Assembly: GCA_943361925.1 (NCBI GenBank)
Contig: CALRIT020000003.1
Coordinates: 232,574 to 296,573 of the forward strand
DNA: 64,000 nt
Reading direction: 5' to 3'
Source of the DNA: CAISCU01 sp943361925
Lineage (GTDB): Bacteria; Bacteroidota; Bacteroidia; UKL13-3
In this document: piece by piece, positions 52,534 through 62,146 of the stretch
Numbering within the stretch: position 1 is the stretch's first letter
Layout: each line of letters begins with the position of its first letter
Made by a program: the position numbers and the translations under genes
The notes under the pieces: model-generated
Seen by the model: the letters and a program-made list of their open reading frames with translations, nothing else
Databases searched by the model: none
What the model was told of the DNA's origin: nothing

Positions 52534-53370
52534 TTACAGCATATTAAAACTATGTCTTAAGAATGAACCAAAAAACAAAGCATATTTATGTTGATCAGAA
52601 ATACGTACTCTTTCTTCCATGATGCATTCAGCAGGCAATTGGGTTATTTTATTCAATAATTTTGAATAATAAATATAAGCAACATAAACTCCAAATCGTG
52701 CATCCTTTGGAAGCATTTTAATTCCTTGGTAACCTAAAGCAAAATCAGCAGCTAAATCAGCTTCAATTTCTTTTTTGATTGCTTCTGTGAAGTTTTGATT
52801 TCTTAATTGAGGGAAATACATTCTTCCTAAACCTTCTGAATCGGCATGTAAATCTCTTAAGAAGTTTATTTTTTGAAATGCAGAACCCAACTTCATTGCA
52901 TAAGGTTTCAACTCTTCATATCTTTTCGTATCACCTTCAGTAAAAACCCTCAAACACATTAAACCTACTACTTCTGCTGAGCCTAGAATATAATTTTCAT
53001 ATCCATTTTGATCGTATTCCGACTTATGAAGGTCCATCTCCATACTTTTCAAAAAAGTTTCAATTAGGTAGTTTTCAATTCCAAATTTATTTGCAACCTC
53101 TTGAAACGATTGCAAAATTGGATTCATACTAATGCCTTCTTCAATTGCCTGATAGGTATCTCTTTTGAATTCTTTTAATAATTTAGCTTTATCAAAATCG
53201 TGAAAACTATCCACGATTTCATCTGCTAAGCGCACAAAACCGTATATGGCATAAATAGGATTGTGAAACCTTGGTGCCAAAAACTTAATGCCCATTGAAA
53301 ATGAAGTGCTATAAGCATTTGTAACCAGCTTACTGCTTTTCATTGATACCCGGTCGTAAAGTGTTTTCAT
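52534..53370 (-). CDS. crtB: phytoene synthase
   Basis: The 278-residue enzyme joins two geranylgeranyl diphosphates to phytoene. The two aspartate-rich Mg-binding motifs are present: ADEIVDSF (Asp50-Asp54) and RDLHADSEG (Asp173-Asp177), with AFQKINFLRDL between. Squalene synthase is the main alternative fold relative, but the neighbouring crtI and idi favour phytoene synthase. It begins 74 bp after crtI, the largest gap in the operon, leaving room for an internal promoter. Confidence 0.93.
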   Translation of the reverse strand: MKTLYDRVSMKSSKLVTNAYSTSFSMGIKFLAPRFHNPIYAIYGFVRLADEIVDSFHDFDKAKLLKEFKRDTYQAIEEGISMNPILQSFQEVANKFGIENYLIETFLKSMEMDLHKSEYDQNGYENYILGSAEVVGLMCLRVFTEGDTKRYEELKPYAMKLGSAFQKINFLRDLHADSEGLGRMYFPQLRNQNFTEAIKKEIEADLAADFALGYQGIKMLPKDARFGVYVAYIYYSKLLNKITQLPAECIMEERVRISDQHKYALFFGSFLRHSFNML

Positions 53371-53444
53371 TTGATTCTTCTTAAAATTAATACTCCAAAA
53401 ACCTGATTTAGGTCAATAAAGTATAAGTATAAATTCATTTTGCC

Positions 53445-54929
53445 CTAATTTGTTTTACTATCCTTCAAAATTTGTAGGGCACAAACTTTTCCGCTGATGA
53501 TTCCCGGAGGTACTCCTGGTCCTGGAACCGTTAACTGGCCTGAGAAATAAAGGCTTTTTACTTTTTTACTTCTTAATCGAGGTTTTAAAATGGCTGTTTG
53601 AGTTAAAGTATTTGCCAATCCGTATGCATTTCCTTTAAAGGCATGATAATCATCTACAAAATTGCTAATGCTGTAACTTCTTTTGTAAATGATATGCTCT
53701 TTAACCTTTACACCTAATCTTTCTTCCAGCCTTTGTAGCATGATATCCAGGTATTTTTCTCTAATAACTTCATCATCGCCTCCTAAACCGGGAGCTATTG
53801 GAATCAGTAGAAACAAATTTTCTTTTCCTTCAGGTGCAACACTTGGGTCAGTTACGGATGGTGCTGAAGCATAAAATAATGGATTAGTAGGCCATTTTGG
53901 ATCTGTATAAATTTCGTGAGAATGTAAACCAAAATCAGTATCAAAAAATAGATTATGGTGTTTCATCCCTTGAAGTTTGGTATCTAATCCTATATAATAC
54001 AACAAACAAGATGGGGCCATTTTTCTATTTTCCCAGTAAGCATCTGAATATTGTCTGTTTTCCGGTTTTAATAATTTTGTTTCTATATGATGATAATCTC
54101 CGGCACCAATTACTACATCAGCCAGAAATTTTCCTTTATTGGTTTCAACTCCAATAGCTTTTCCATTTTCTATGATGATGGATTTTGCTTCAGTTTCCAG
54201 TTCAATTTTTACTCCCTGTTCTTTAGCAATACTTACAAAAGCTTCAATAATTTTATGCATACCTCCCATTGGATACCAAGTACCCAAACTCATATCAGCA
54301 TAATTCATCAAACTATATAAGGCAGGTGTATTTTCTGGTAATGCTCCTAAAAACAAAATAGGAAATTCAAGTAATTCCTGTAAAAATGGATCTTTGATAA
54401 ATAAGTGTACATGACTCCTCATGCTGGTCAATACATCCATTTTTAATAAGCCTTTTAATAAACGTAAATCGGCAAATTCAAGCAGACTTAAACCCGGTTT
54501 GTAAACAAGGTCGTTAATTCCAACTTCATATTTATAGGCAGCTTCTTTTAAAAACTGACGTAGTTTTAAGCTTGAACCTTTTTCATAGGATTCGAAGAGC
54601 GCTTCCAACTCAGTCATGTCTGCCGGAATATCTACCGCTTTTCCTTTTTTATCATAAACCCTGTAACTAGGGTCTAATCTAATTAACTCATAAAAGTCTG
54701 AAGTTTTGTGTCCAAAATCAGCATAGAACTTTTCAAAAACATCAGGCATCCAATACCAACTTGGTCCCATATCAAATACAAAACCTTCATGAGAATATTG
54801 TCTGGCTCTACCGCCCGCTTGGTTATGTTTTTCGATGATTGTAACCTCATAACCATTTTGTCCAAGATAGGAAGCTGTAGATAATCCCGCTACACCGGAG
54901 CCAATTACAATTGCTGATTTAGATGCCAT
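53445..54929 (-). CDS. crtI: phytoene desaturase
   Basis: The 494-residue flavoprotein has the FAD dinucleotide motif VIGSGVAGLSTASYLGQNG near the N-terminus, GGRARQYSHEGFVFDMGPSWYWMPDVF, and the C-terminal signature FSGQLTVPGPGVPPGIISG. CrtI makes lycopene (or neurosporene) from phytoene at the membrane. It lies 4 bp after the stop of the TonB-dependent receptor, so both are on one mRNA. It is clearly distinct from the CrtD-like paralogue at 58156-59637. Confidence 0.95.
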   Translation of the reverse strand: MASKSAIVIGSGVAGLSTASYLGQNGYEVTIIEKHNQAGGRARQYSHEGFVFDMGPSWYWMPDVFEKFYADFGHKTSDFYELIRLDPSYRVYDKKGKAVDIPADMTELEALFESYEKGSSLKLRQFLKEAAYKYEVGINDLVYKPGLSLLEFADLRLLKGLLKMDVLTSMRSHVHLFIKDPFLQELLEFPILFLGALPENTPALYSLMNYADMSLGTWYPMGGMHKIIEAFVSIAKEQGVKIELETEAKSIIIENGKAIGVETNKGKFLADVVIGAGDYHHIETKLLKPENRQYSDAYWENRKMAPSCLLYYIGLDTKLQGMKHHNLFFDTDFGLHSHEIYTDPKWPTNPLFYASAPSVTDPSVAPEGKENLFLLIPIAPGLGGDDEVIREKYLDIMLQRLEERLGVKVKEHIIYKRSYSISNFVDDYHAFKGNAYGLANTLTQTAILKPRLRSKKVKSLYFSGQLTVPGPGVPPGIISGKVCALQILKDSKTN

Positions 54930-54933
54930 TTTT

Positions 54934-57369
54934 TTAAAATTCTAATATGAAACCAAAGCTTGGCAAAATCAATGCTGAATCATCATTTAATATAAGTGGA
55001 ATGGCGTTTGAACCATCTGCTCTTATTTGATTTCCGTCTGTACTTAACCAACCACTGTTATCAGCAGTTCTTTGGAAAGTATAATTCGGTAATGAGGCAT
55101 TTACTTTTGCAAAAGCATTCTGTATATCTAAGTAAATATCCAGTGTTTTGTTTTTGAAGTTAATCTTTTTATCGATACGAAAGTCAAATTGCGTAAAATT
55201 TGATAGTCTTTCTTGATTTAATCTTGAATAATCTAAGATTCCACTACCACTTGTTAAGTAATTAATACGAGAAGCATTTAAATCAAATGGAGTATATGGT
55301 GAACCTCCAGCCAATCTGTATTTGGCTCCAATCTCCCAACCTCTCTTAAATTTATAGCCCATAATGGCTGATAATAAATGCCTGTTATCCCAAGCAGTAG
55401 AAATTAGTTTTCCATCACGACCTGAGAATTTGCTGTTAAAGAAAGTATAAGATACAGTAGCATAAAAATTCTTTGTTAATTTTTGTTGGAAGAATACTTC
55501 AAAACCCAATGATTGTCCTTTGCCAGTGCTTTCAACTGCTTCATTTCCTAAAACATTAAAATCAGCTCCTTGGTTTGCAAGTGAAATTCCATCTCTCACT
55601 GAAACCGGGTAATTGCTGTAATATTTTGCAAATCCTTCTAAGGTAATACGTGTATTACTTGCAGGTAAGAATTCCAATCCGCCCACAATATGGTTTGAGG
55701 CAACATATTTATTGTTCTTGTTAACCAATTCACCATTGTTATTTTTAAATCCTAAAGCAGTATAAGTTGGCATTTTGAAATACCTTCCAGTTGTAAAATT
55801 CAGATTCCATTTTTCTGTAAGAGCATAACTGAATGAAACTCTAGGTGAAAGTGTTTCCAATGGATTCATTCCATCATTGGTGAAAGTGTTCATGTCGAAT
55901 CTTAATCCGGCATTGATACTCAATCTGTCGTTTAGAACTTTACCTGATGTTTCAGCAAATGCACCCATTTTGAAGAATTCAACAGCAGTATTAAAGTTGA
56001 TGAAAACCGGTGGTGCAATCTGATTTCCTAAACTATCATAAAATCCATTATTGATTTTGGTGAAAGTAGTATTGTTATACTTCACATATTGTAACATGCC
56101 ACCATAAGCATATTTCCATTTTCCTTTAAACTGATTTACATCTAGTCTTAATTTATTTTCGATTTCCTGAGAACGGATTTTTAATGTTCTTTTTGATTCA
56201 TCATTATCCTGACCATCCTGAAATCTATCCAATGCATTATTAAACATATTTCTACTGGCAGAAAGATTGTAGTAACCATTTTTGATTCTTCTTTTTAATA
56301 AAGCTCCCATGGTATAGTTCCATTGGTTAATGTTTGGACTAGAACGAATGGCATATTCTTTATCGGGAGTTGATTCTCTAGGAACACCGAATTTAAAGTT
56401 GTCTATTGCTCCAACTCCTAAGGTAGTTAAGCTGGTTTTTTCGTTGATGGTTGTGGTTGTTTTGTATTGAAAATCCCAATAGTTTGGTCTGATTGGAATA
56501 TCTAAAGCAGTAAACAAAAACTGTAAATAACTACGGCGTGCTGATGCTAGGAAAGTAGTCTTTTTAGTTAAAGGTCCATCCATAGTTAATCCAAATTCTG
56601 AACCTGATAACCTTACGTTTCCTTGTAATCTTTCGGTATTTCCATTTTTTTGTTTGAAGGTAAATACACTTGAAAGTGAATTGTCGTAACGCGCACCAAA
56701 GCTACTTGAGCTTAAAGTTACATCTTCAATAAAACTCACATTTAAAATACCTTGTGGGCCACCTGAACTTCCTTGGGTAGAAAAGTGATTGATTACAGGG
56801 ATTTCAATTCCATCTAAGTAAAAAACATTTTCATTTGGTGCACCACCTCTAATAATAATATCATTTCTGAAACTGGCTCCACCTGTATTTCCACCAACAC
56901 CGGGTAAAGCCTGAATTACTCTTGAAATATCGAAGTTTCCTCCTGGATTACTTCTAATTTCTTCGGCAGTTAGGTTTTGAATGGATAAAGGAGTTTCGGT
57001 TCTTTTAACAAAGGGTTTCGATTTTACCACCACTTCTTTTAAGTTTTTGTTTTCAGCTTCAAGTTCAATAGAAAATGTCTGAATATTTCCTGTTGTGATT
57101 ACAACATTGTAGATGGTTTTAGGCACATACCCCACATACTGAATTTTAATGTTGTAGGATTTTGGGGCAATTCCAGATAACTTAAATTTCCCTTCTACAT
57201 CTGTTAATGTTCCTAATTGTGTGTTTTCTAAACTTACACTTGCCCCAATGAGCATCTCCTGGGTGTTTTTGTCTTTTACAGTTCCGGAAATAGTTCCGGT
57301 TTTTCCCTGTGAAAATGCATTTAAGCTATAACCTATTAAAAGGATAATACTTGTTACAATTTGTTTCAT
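54934..57369 (-). CDS. TonB-dependent receptor heading the carotenoid operon
   Basis: The 811-residue protein has a signal peptide (MKQIVTSIILLIGYSLNAFSQ), a carboxypeptidase-regulatory-like domain (about 25-105, with GTISGTVKDKNTQEML), a plug domain (about 115-220, IIIRGGAPNENVFYLDGI), and a beta-barrel ending in SFGFILEF, the expected C-terminal outer-membrane strand. There is no SusD partner next to it. It reads straight into crtI (4 bp) and is the first gene after the divergent promoter shared with marR. A role for such a receptor within carotenoid genes is not one I know; it could import an inducer or reflect a common regulation by light or iron. Confidence 0.9.
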   Translation of the reverse strand: MKQIVTSIILLIGYSLNAFSQGKTGTISGTVKDKNTQEMLIGASVSLENTQLGTLTDVEGKFKLSGIAPKSYNIKIQYVGYVPKTIYNVVITTGNIQTFSIELEAENKNLKEVVVKSKPFVKRTETPLSIQNLTAEEIRSNPGGNFDISRVIQALPGVGGNTGGASFRNDIIIRGGAPNENVFYLDGIEIPVINHFSTQGSSGGPQGILNVSFIEDVTLSSSSFGARYDNSLSSVFTFKQKNGNTERLQGNVRLSGSEFGLTMDGPLTKKTTFLASARRSYLQFLFTALDIPIRPNYWDFQYKTTTTINEKTSLTTLGVGAIDNFKFGVPRESTPDKEYAIRSSPNINQWNYTMGALLKRRIKNGYYNLSASRNMFNNALDRFQDGQDNDESKRTLKIRSQEIENKLRLDVNQFKGKWKYAYGGMLQYVKYNNTTFTKINNGFYDSLGNQIAPPVFINFNTAVEFFKMGAFAETSGKVLNDRLSINAGLRFDMNTFTNDGMNPLETLSPRVSFSYALTEKWNLNFTTGRYFKMPTYTALGFKNNNGELVNKNNKYVASNHIVGGLEFLPASNTRITLEGFAKYYSNYPVSVRDGISLANQGADFNVLGNEAVESTGKGQSLGFEVFFQQKLTKNFYATVSYTFFNSKFSGRDGKLISTAWDNRHLLSAIMGYKFKRGWEIGAKYRLAGGSPYTPFDLNASRINYLTSGSGILDYSRLNQERLSNFTQFDFRIDKKINFKNKTLDIYLDIQNAFAKVNASLPNYTFQRTADNSGWLSTDGNQIRADGSNAIPLILNDDSALILPSFGFILEF

Positions 57370-57404
57370 TAGTATGTTTTTGTATTAAATTTGATGCAAA
57401 TAAA

Positions 57405-57465
57405 TACTAAAACGTACTTTTTTGCAAGAAATAAATGATGTTTTCGTACTAAATAAGTATTTTTG
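57405..57465. promoter_or_regulatory. divergent crt control region with candidate MarR sites
   Basis: TACTAAA-x3-GTA-pyrimidine-TTTT occurs twice in the same direction, at 57405 and 57447, 42 bp apart (four helical turns). The second copy holds the inverted repeat TACT-AAATA-AGTA; the first is imperfect. TATTTTTG at 57458-57465 fits the -7 consensus for the marR-crtD side. The sites therefore sit where a repressor could control both divergent transcripts. No clear -33 element was seen. Confidence 0.45.
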
Positions 57466-57484
57466 TGTGCTAATTGTTTTGAAA

Positions 57485-58147
57485 ATGGACAAATTTCAAT
57501 TGATGAAAGACTTGATGTATAAACTTGATTTATACGAAATGGGCGGAAATTCTGCTGCATCGGGGCTTTCTGATTTTGCCACTTGGCTAAAAGAACATAC
57601 ACTAGATGAGGATGAAATTCCATCAGCAAGAAAATTGAATGGAGAAATTCCACTAAGCCAGAATATTGGTCCACAGGAATCTGCCGAAGTAGAAATAACA
57701 CGTTTGATTGTTTTTATGTACCGTTATGCCAAAACATATATCAAACAAGCATTAGAGGGAAGTGAAATTCAAACTGCAGATGAATTTGCTTATCTGGCTT
57801 CTTTAATTACAAGAACCGGAATGGGTAAAAGTGAATTGATTCAATTGAACATCCAAGAAAAAACAACAGGCATGGAGATTCTAAAGCGATTGCTTTCCAT
57901 GGAGTTAATTTACCAGTACGATAATCCTGATGATAAAAGAAGTAAATGTGTTGCCATCACAGATAGAGGTAGAGCAGCCTTTTTTGCTTCAGTAGGAAAA
58001 ATGCAGCAAGTATCGATGGTAGTTGGAGGTGATTTAAGTGAAGAAGAAAAACAAACTTTATTGTTTGCTTTAAGAAAACTCGATCATTTTCATCATGATA
58101 TTTTCACCGAAGGAAAACAAAAAGAGGCTTTAGCTGCTATTTTATAA
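57485..58147 (+). CDS. MarR family regulator of the carotenoid genes (likely)
   Basis: The start is placed at 57485 (MDKFQLMKDLMYKLD), because the further upstream frame overlaps the promoter region. The 220-residue protein has the MarR winged helix (about 100-175, with GMGKSELIQLNIQEKTTGMEILKRL and DKRSKCVAITDRGRAAF). It is longer than a typical 145-residue MarR protein because of an extra helical N-terminal region. The 8-bp gap to crtD and the divergent TonB-crtI operon suggest it controls both. Whether it represses or activates is not evident. Confidence 0.82.
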   Translation: MDKFQLMKDLMYKLDLYEMGGNSAASGLSDFATWLKEHTLDEDEIPSARKLNGEIPLSQNIGPQESAEVEITRLIVFMYRYAKTYIKQALEGSEIQTADEFAYLASLITRTGMGKSELIQLNIQEKTTGMEILKRLLSMELIYQYDNPDDKRSKCVAITDRGRAAFFASVGKMQQVSMVVGGDLSEEEKQTLLFALRKLDHFHHDIFTEGKQKEALAAIL

Positions 58148-58155
58148 AATTTGAA

Positions 58156-59637
58156 ATGAAAGTAAGTGTAATTGGAGCAGGAATTGCAGGATTGGCAGCT
58201 TCTTTAAGATTGGCATCTAAAGGATATGAGGTTCATGTGTATGAAGCAAATTCTTATCCTGGAGGAAAATTATCAGAATTTAAATTGGGTAATTATAGGT
58301 TTGATGCCGGTCCTTCTTTGTTTACTTTACCTCATTTGGTAGAAGATTTATTAAAGGCAGCAGGCAAAAATCCGAAAGAAATATTTCCTTATATCAAACT
58401 TGAAAAATCGTGTAATTACTTTTATGAAGATGGTTCTCGTTTTTCGGCTTATGCAGACATCAACCAGTTTGAAAATGAATTAAAAGATAATTTAGGTATC
58501 GATTCAAATGAGTTGAGAGACTATCTTAACAAAGCTGAATTCAAGTACAAAAAGACTGCAAGTTTATTTGTTGAAGATACGCTTCATCGCTTTTCACATT
58601 ATCATTTAAAAGAAACACTCGAAGGTATACTTGCCATGCCTAAACTCGATTTGTTTAGCAGCATGAATGAAGTAAATGAAAAGAGTTTTTCTTCAAAACA
58701 CCTTGTTCAGTATTTCAATCGCTTTGCAACTTATAATGGCTCTAATCCTTATATGGCGCCGGGTTTATTAAACATGATTCCACATCTGGAACACAATATT
58801 GGTTCATTTTTTCCTTTGAAAGGTATGTTCAATATTACCCAAACCATTTATGAAACCTGTTTAGAAAAAGGAGTTGTTTTTAATTTTAATGAAAGGGTTG
58901 ATGAGATACTTGTTTCAGATAAAAAGATTAAAGGAATTAGAATAGGGGAGCAGGAAATTTATTCTGATTTAGTGGTTTCAAATATGGATGTATTTCCGCT
59001 TTTCAGAAAACTATTAAAAAAGGAAAAACAACCTGAGATAATCTTACAACAAGAGAAGTCTTCTTCAGCTCTGATTTTTTATTGGGGCATCAAAAAATCG
59101 TTTCCTGAATTGAGTCTTCATAATATCTTTTTTGCCGAAAATTATAAGAAGGAATTTGATACCATTTTTAATCAAAAAAGTATTGATTCTGATCCAACGG
59201 TTTATATCAATATTACATCAAAATACAAACCCGATGATGCACCTGAAAACAGCGAAAACTGGTTTGTGATGATCAATGTTCCGTTTAATGATGGTTCTCA
59301 AAATTGGGATGAATTGATTCAAAAAGCAAAGCAAAATATCATCAAAAAACTAAATAGAATTTTAAATACTCAACTTGAAAATTTACTTGAAGTTGAAGAT
59401 ATTTTAGACCCGCGATTAATAGAAAAAAAGACATCCAGTTACGGAGGTGCATTGTATGGAAATGCCAGTAATAACAGGTATGCAGCCTTTCTTCGTCACA
59501 AGAATTTTTCTTCTGATATCAAAGGCTTTTATTTATGTGGAGGAAGTGTTCATCCGGGAGGAGGAATTCCACTTTGTTTAAATTCTGGAAAAATAGTTGC
59601 TGAATTGATTGAAGAAGATTTTGGAACTACTTCTTAG
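58156..59637 (+). CDS. crtD: CrtD-like carotenoid 3,4-desaturase
   Basis: The 493-residue flavoprotein has VIGAGIAGLAASLRLASKG as FAD motif, then GNYRFDAGPSLFTLPHLVE and the C-terminal signature GGSVHPGGGIPLCLNSGKI, which is more like 1-hydroxycarotenoid 3,4-desaturases than CrtI. CrtD introduces the 3,4 double bond next to a hydroxylated end (as in saproxanthin/myxol-like pigments). The hydratase that would make the 1-hydroxyl group and the cyclase or hydroxylase genes are not in the window. It converges with the next gene, the ends overlapping by 11 bases. Confidence 0.85.
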   Translation: MKVSVIGAGIAGLAASLRLASKGYEVHVYEANSYPGGKLSEFKLGNYRFDAGPSLFTLPHLVEDLLKAAGKNPKEIFPYIKLEKSCNYFYEDGSRFSAYADINQFENELKDNLGIDSNELRDYLNKAEFKYKKTASLFVEDTLHRFSHYHLKETLEGILAMPKLDLFSSMNEVNEKSFSSKHLVQYFNRFATYNGSNPYMAPGLLNMIPHLEHNIGSFFPLKGMFNITQTIYETCLEKGVVFNFNERVDEILVSDKKIKGIRIGEQEIYSDLVVSNMDVFPLFRKLLKKEKQPEIILQQEKSSSALIFYWGIKKSFPELSLHNIFFAENYKKEFDTIFNQKSIDSDPTVYINITSKYKPDDAPENSENWFVMINVPFNDGSQNWDELIQKAKQNIIKKLNRILNTQLENLLEVEDILDPRLIEKKTSSYGGALYGNASNNRYAAFLRHKNFSSDIKGFYLCGGSVHPGGGIPLCLNSGKIVAELIEEDFGTTS

Positions 59638-60739
59638 AAATCCTCTTGTTGATTTTATATACGAGGTAGACAGAATAACTGTAGTCAAAAATATCTGCTT
59701 GTAAATCATACACAGGTTCAAATCGAATTGAAGTCATTACGTCACTTTTCATCAAGGCTTTTTCATACATCAATCTTAGAAAGAACAAATTTCTATCTGT
59801 TTGATAAGTGCTGGCGTTTTCAATAGATTGAGATGAATAAATAGGTGTTCCAATAGGCGCTAGAAAATCAGAACCAGAAAAAATACTTCCCGAAACTGTG
59901 ATATGTTTCTTTTTAAAACCTAAGTTAGAGAAAATTGCTTTTCCATTGCTCGATGGCCAAATTCCTGTTTTATCAGGCTCTGAGTAGAACAAATAATTGA
60001 AGTCGAAGAAACCTTTTGTAGTTTCATTACCTTGTTCGAATCTTAGTCCCAATGCACTATTCCACCTCATGGTTACAGGGGCGGAATTAGTGCCAATCTG
60101 ACCACCATGATGTTTGCCAATCATCTGCACATCAGGCATGATTTTATAGGATGAATTTTTATTAAGAAGGTTTCTTTTTGCATGAAAACCAAACACGAAT
60201 TTTTCCTGCTCATTTGAACTTCTATTAATATACCTGTTCCAATCAATAAACAGGTCGACAAAAGTTTGTTGGTCCTTGAATTTAAATTGTAAACCTTCCT
60301 CGTTTCTTCTTTCAATAAAACGATTGATATCAAATAAAGGTTCGTGGAAACCATGACTCAGCGCGCCTTCCAGGGTTCCCATAATCATACTGAATCCCGA
60401 TTTTTGTGCCTTTAAACTAAAGACAGGTTGCAATTCAGTAAAGACTTCTGGTGAACCAAAATCTCTTCTTAAATAAACACCTGCTTCCAGTTTAACATGA
60501 GAGTTGATTTGATAAGCCAAGCCCGGTTGAAACTGATATCCCAACAAGGTTCTGCCCAATTCTATTTCATTAAAATATTCGGTATTTCTGAAATAGGTAT
60601 TGGTTTTTAATAAGAAAGAAAATTTACCTGAATCATTTTGATGGACTTCAATTTTATCTAATAAAACCTCATTGTTGATTTGAGCATGCAGGTTTCCCCA
60701 CAAACACAAACAAACTAAAATCGAAATCCAGTTTTTCAT
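59627..60739 (-). CDS. putative outer-membrane protein of unknown function
   Basis: The 370-residue protein starts with a signal peptide (MKNWISILVCLCLWGNLHAQ). Its body alternates short amphipathic strands (KLEAGVYLRRDFG, FSMIMGTLEGA, VFGFHAKRNLL, GFFDFNYLFYSE, FSNLGFKKKHITVSGSIF) and ends in YSYSVYLVYKINKRISKK. This suggests an outer-membrane beta-barrel with 14-16 strands. I recognise no family. Its 3' end overlaps crtD by 11 bases, and it begins 3 bp after the Fe-S protein gene stop, so it may be cotranscribed with that oxidoreductase set. Confidence 0.7.
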   Translation of the reverse strand: MKNWISILVCLCLWGNLHAQINNEVLLDKIEVHQNDSGKFSFLLKTNTYFRNTEYFNEIELGRTLLGYQFQPGLAYQINSHVKLEAGVYLRRDFGSPEVFTELQPVFSLKAQKSGFSMIMGTLEGALSHGFHEPLFDINRFIERRNEEGLQFKFKDQQTFVDLFIDWNRYINRSSNEQEKFVFGFHAKRNLLNKNSSYKIMPDVQMIGKHHGGQIGTNSAPVTMRWNSALGLRFEQGNETTKGFFDFNYLFYSEPDKTGIWPSSNGKAIFSNLGFKKKHITVSGSIFSGSDFLAPIGTPIYSSQSIENASTYQTDRNLFFLRLMYEKALMKSDVMTSIRFEPVYDLQADIFDYSYSVYLVYKINKRISKK

Positions 60740-60742
60740 GAT

Positions 60743-61531
60743 TTATAAATCCATGGCTTTAGAAACCAGTTCAGCTACATCTAATACCTGAACTTCTTGT
60801 TCCTTGTTATGATGTTTAATGCCATCACGTAACATGGTCATACAAAACGGACAAGCTGCAGCAACTACTCCCGCTTGGGTTTCGAGCATATCATCAGCTC
60901 TTTCCAGGTTCACTTCCTTGTTACCATTTTCAGCTTCTTTAAACATCTGCGCGCCACCGGCACCACAACACAAACCATTGGCTTTGCTGCGTTTCATTTC
61001 AACCAAAGCAGCATCGAGTTTTTGTATCACTTCGCGAGGAGCTTCATAAACACCATTTGCTCTTCCTAAATAACAACTATCGTGATAGGTAATTTTTTGT
61101 CCTTTGAAAGCCCCACCCTGAATACTGATTTTACCTTTCTCCAATAATTCATTAATCAGTGAAGTATGATGAATTACTTCATAATTACCACCTAAAGCAG
61201 GGTATTCGTTTTTAAGCGTATTGAAGCAATGCGGACAAGCAGTTACAATTTTCTTCACCTCATAAGCATTCATGGTGGTGATGTTTTGCATGGCCATCAT
61301 CTGGAAAAGAAATTCATTTCCTGCTCTTTTTGCAGGATCACCTGTGCAGGCTTCTTCAGTTCCTAAAATGGCAAATTTTAAACCTGCATGATGTAATATT
61401 TTGGCCACTGCTTTGGTGATTTTTTGTGCTCTTTCATCAAAACTTCCGGCACAACCTACCCAGAATAAAATCTCGGCAGTTTCGCCATTGGCAGCCAATT
61501 CGGCTAATGTTCTTACTTTGAATTCACTCAT
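60743..61531 (-). CDS. CCG-domain (HdrB/GlcF-like) Fe-S protein
   Basis: The 262-residue protein has two cysteine-rich CCG-type domains: first GCAGSFDERAQ with the downstream CTGDPAKR and ACPHCFN, then DSCYLGRANGVYE, LCCGAGGAQMF and CPFCMTML. This is the pattern of heterodisulfide-reductase subunit B or GlcF-like proteins, which bind a non-cubane or 4Fe-4S centre and take part in membrane-linked electron transfer. It is the likely partner of the membrane Fe-S protein at 62147-63448, though the lipoprotein gene now lies between them. Confidence 0.9.
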   Translation of the reverse strand: MSEFKVRTLAELAANGETAEILFWVGCAGSFDERAQKITKAVAKILHHAGLKFAILGTEEACTGDPAKRAGNEFLFQMMAMQNITTMNAYEVKKIVTACPHCFNTLKNEYPALGGNYEVIHHTSLINELLEKGKISIQGGAFKGQKITYHDSCYLGRANGVYEAPREVIQKLDAALVEMKRSKANGLCCGAGGAQMFKEAENGNKEVNLERADDMLETQAGVVAAACPFCMTMLRDGIKHHNKEQEVQVLDVAELVSKAMDL

Positions 61532-61586
61532 TTTATTGGAATCTGTTTAGCAAATTAATTTCAAATATATTTATATAAAACTCTTC

Positions 61587-62093
61587 TTATTTTTTGTTGA
61601 TGGCATAACCAGCACCAGCCCTGTCTTTACCTTCAAAATATTGTTGTACTCCGTTTACTTTAAAGCTGATACTTTTATTGTGGTAACAATCGCAACATCC
61701 GCCTCCAAAATCGCCTTTGATGTCGATATCACTAATGAGCACATCAACATTTCCCGTTTCATTTAGAATTCTGTATGAGCATGTATCTTGGTAGGTTATT
61801 ACTGCCGAAGCTTTGTAATTTGGGATGCTAAAATAGTTCTCAAAATAGTCACCATAACTACTTAATCTACTTGTATCAATAGCCTGACCGGATTTATTGT
61901 ATTTGATAAAAAGTGCATTTTCAATGTCACTTCTTTTAAAGCCGGAGGCATTGGTCGAATCCATATTAAATGTCAGTCCAATTGAAGCATCCATGTCATC
62001 GAAACAATCACATACTATGCCCATGCAACATGAACTAAGCTGCATAGTAAGCACAAAGAATACAAGAACAGAAATGCTTTTTATTTTTATCAT
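61587..62093 (-). CDS. cysteine-rich lipoprotein
   Basis: The 168-residue protein has a signal ending in the lipobox LSSC (residue 22) and so is probably lipid-anchored. It is followed by CCMGIVCDCFDD and, later, GGGCCDCYHN, giving eight cysteines in two clusters, unusual for so short a periplasmic protein. These could bind metal or form disulfides. The gene lies between two Fe-S oxidoreductase genes with 55- and 53-bp gaps. No known family is evident. Confidence 0.7.
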   Translation of the reverse strand: MIKIKSISVLVFFVLTMQLSSCCMGIVCDCFDDMDASIGLTFNMDSTNASGFKRSDIENALFIKYNKSGQAIDTSRLSSYGDYFENYFSIPNYKASAVITYQDTCSYRILNETGNVDVLISDIDIKGDFGGGCCDCYHNKSISFKVNGVQQYFEGKDRAGAGYAINKK

Positions 62094-62146
62094 TTTATCT
62101 GATTAACCAGAATTGAATTGTTATTACTGAATTTATACTAGGGTAA

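Noticed and set aside
57369..57701. A 110-codon minus-strand frame over the start of marR.
   Set aside because: It would overlap both the marR gene and the crt control region, and its sequence has no protein-like features.
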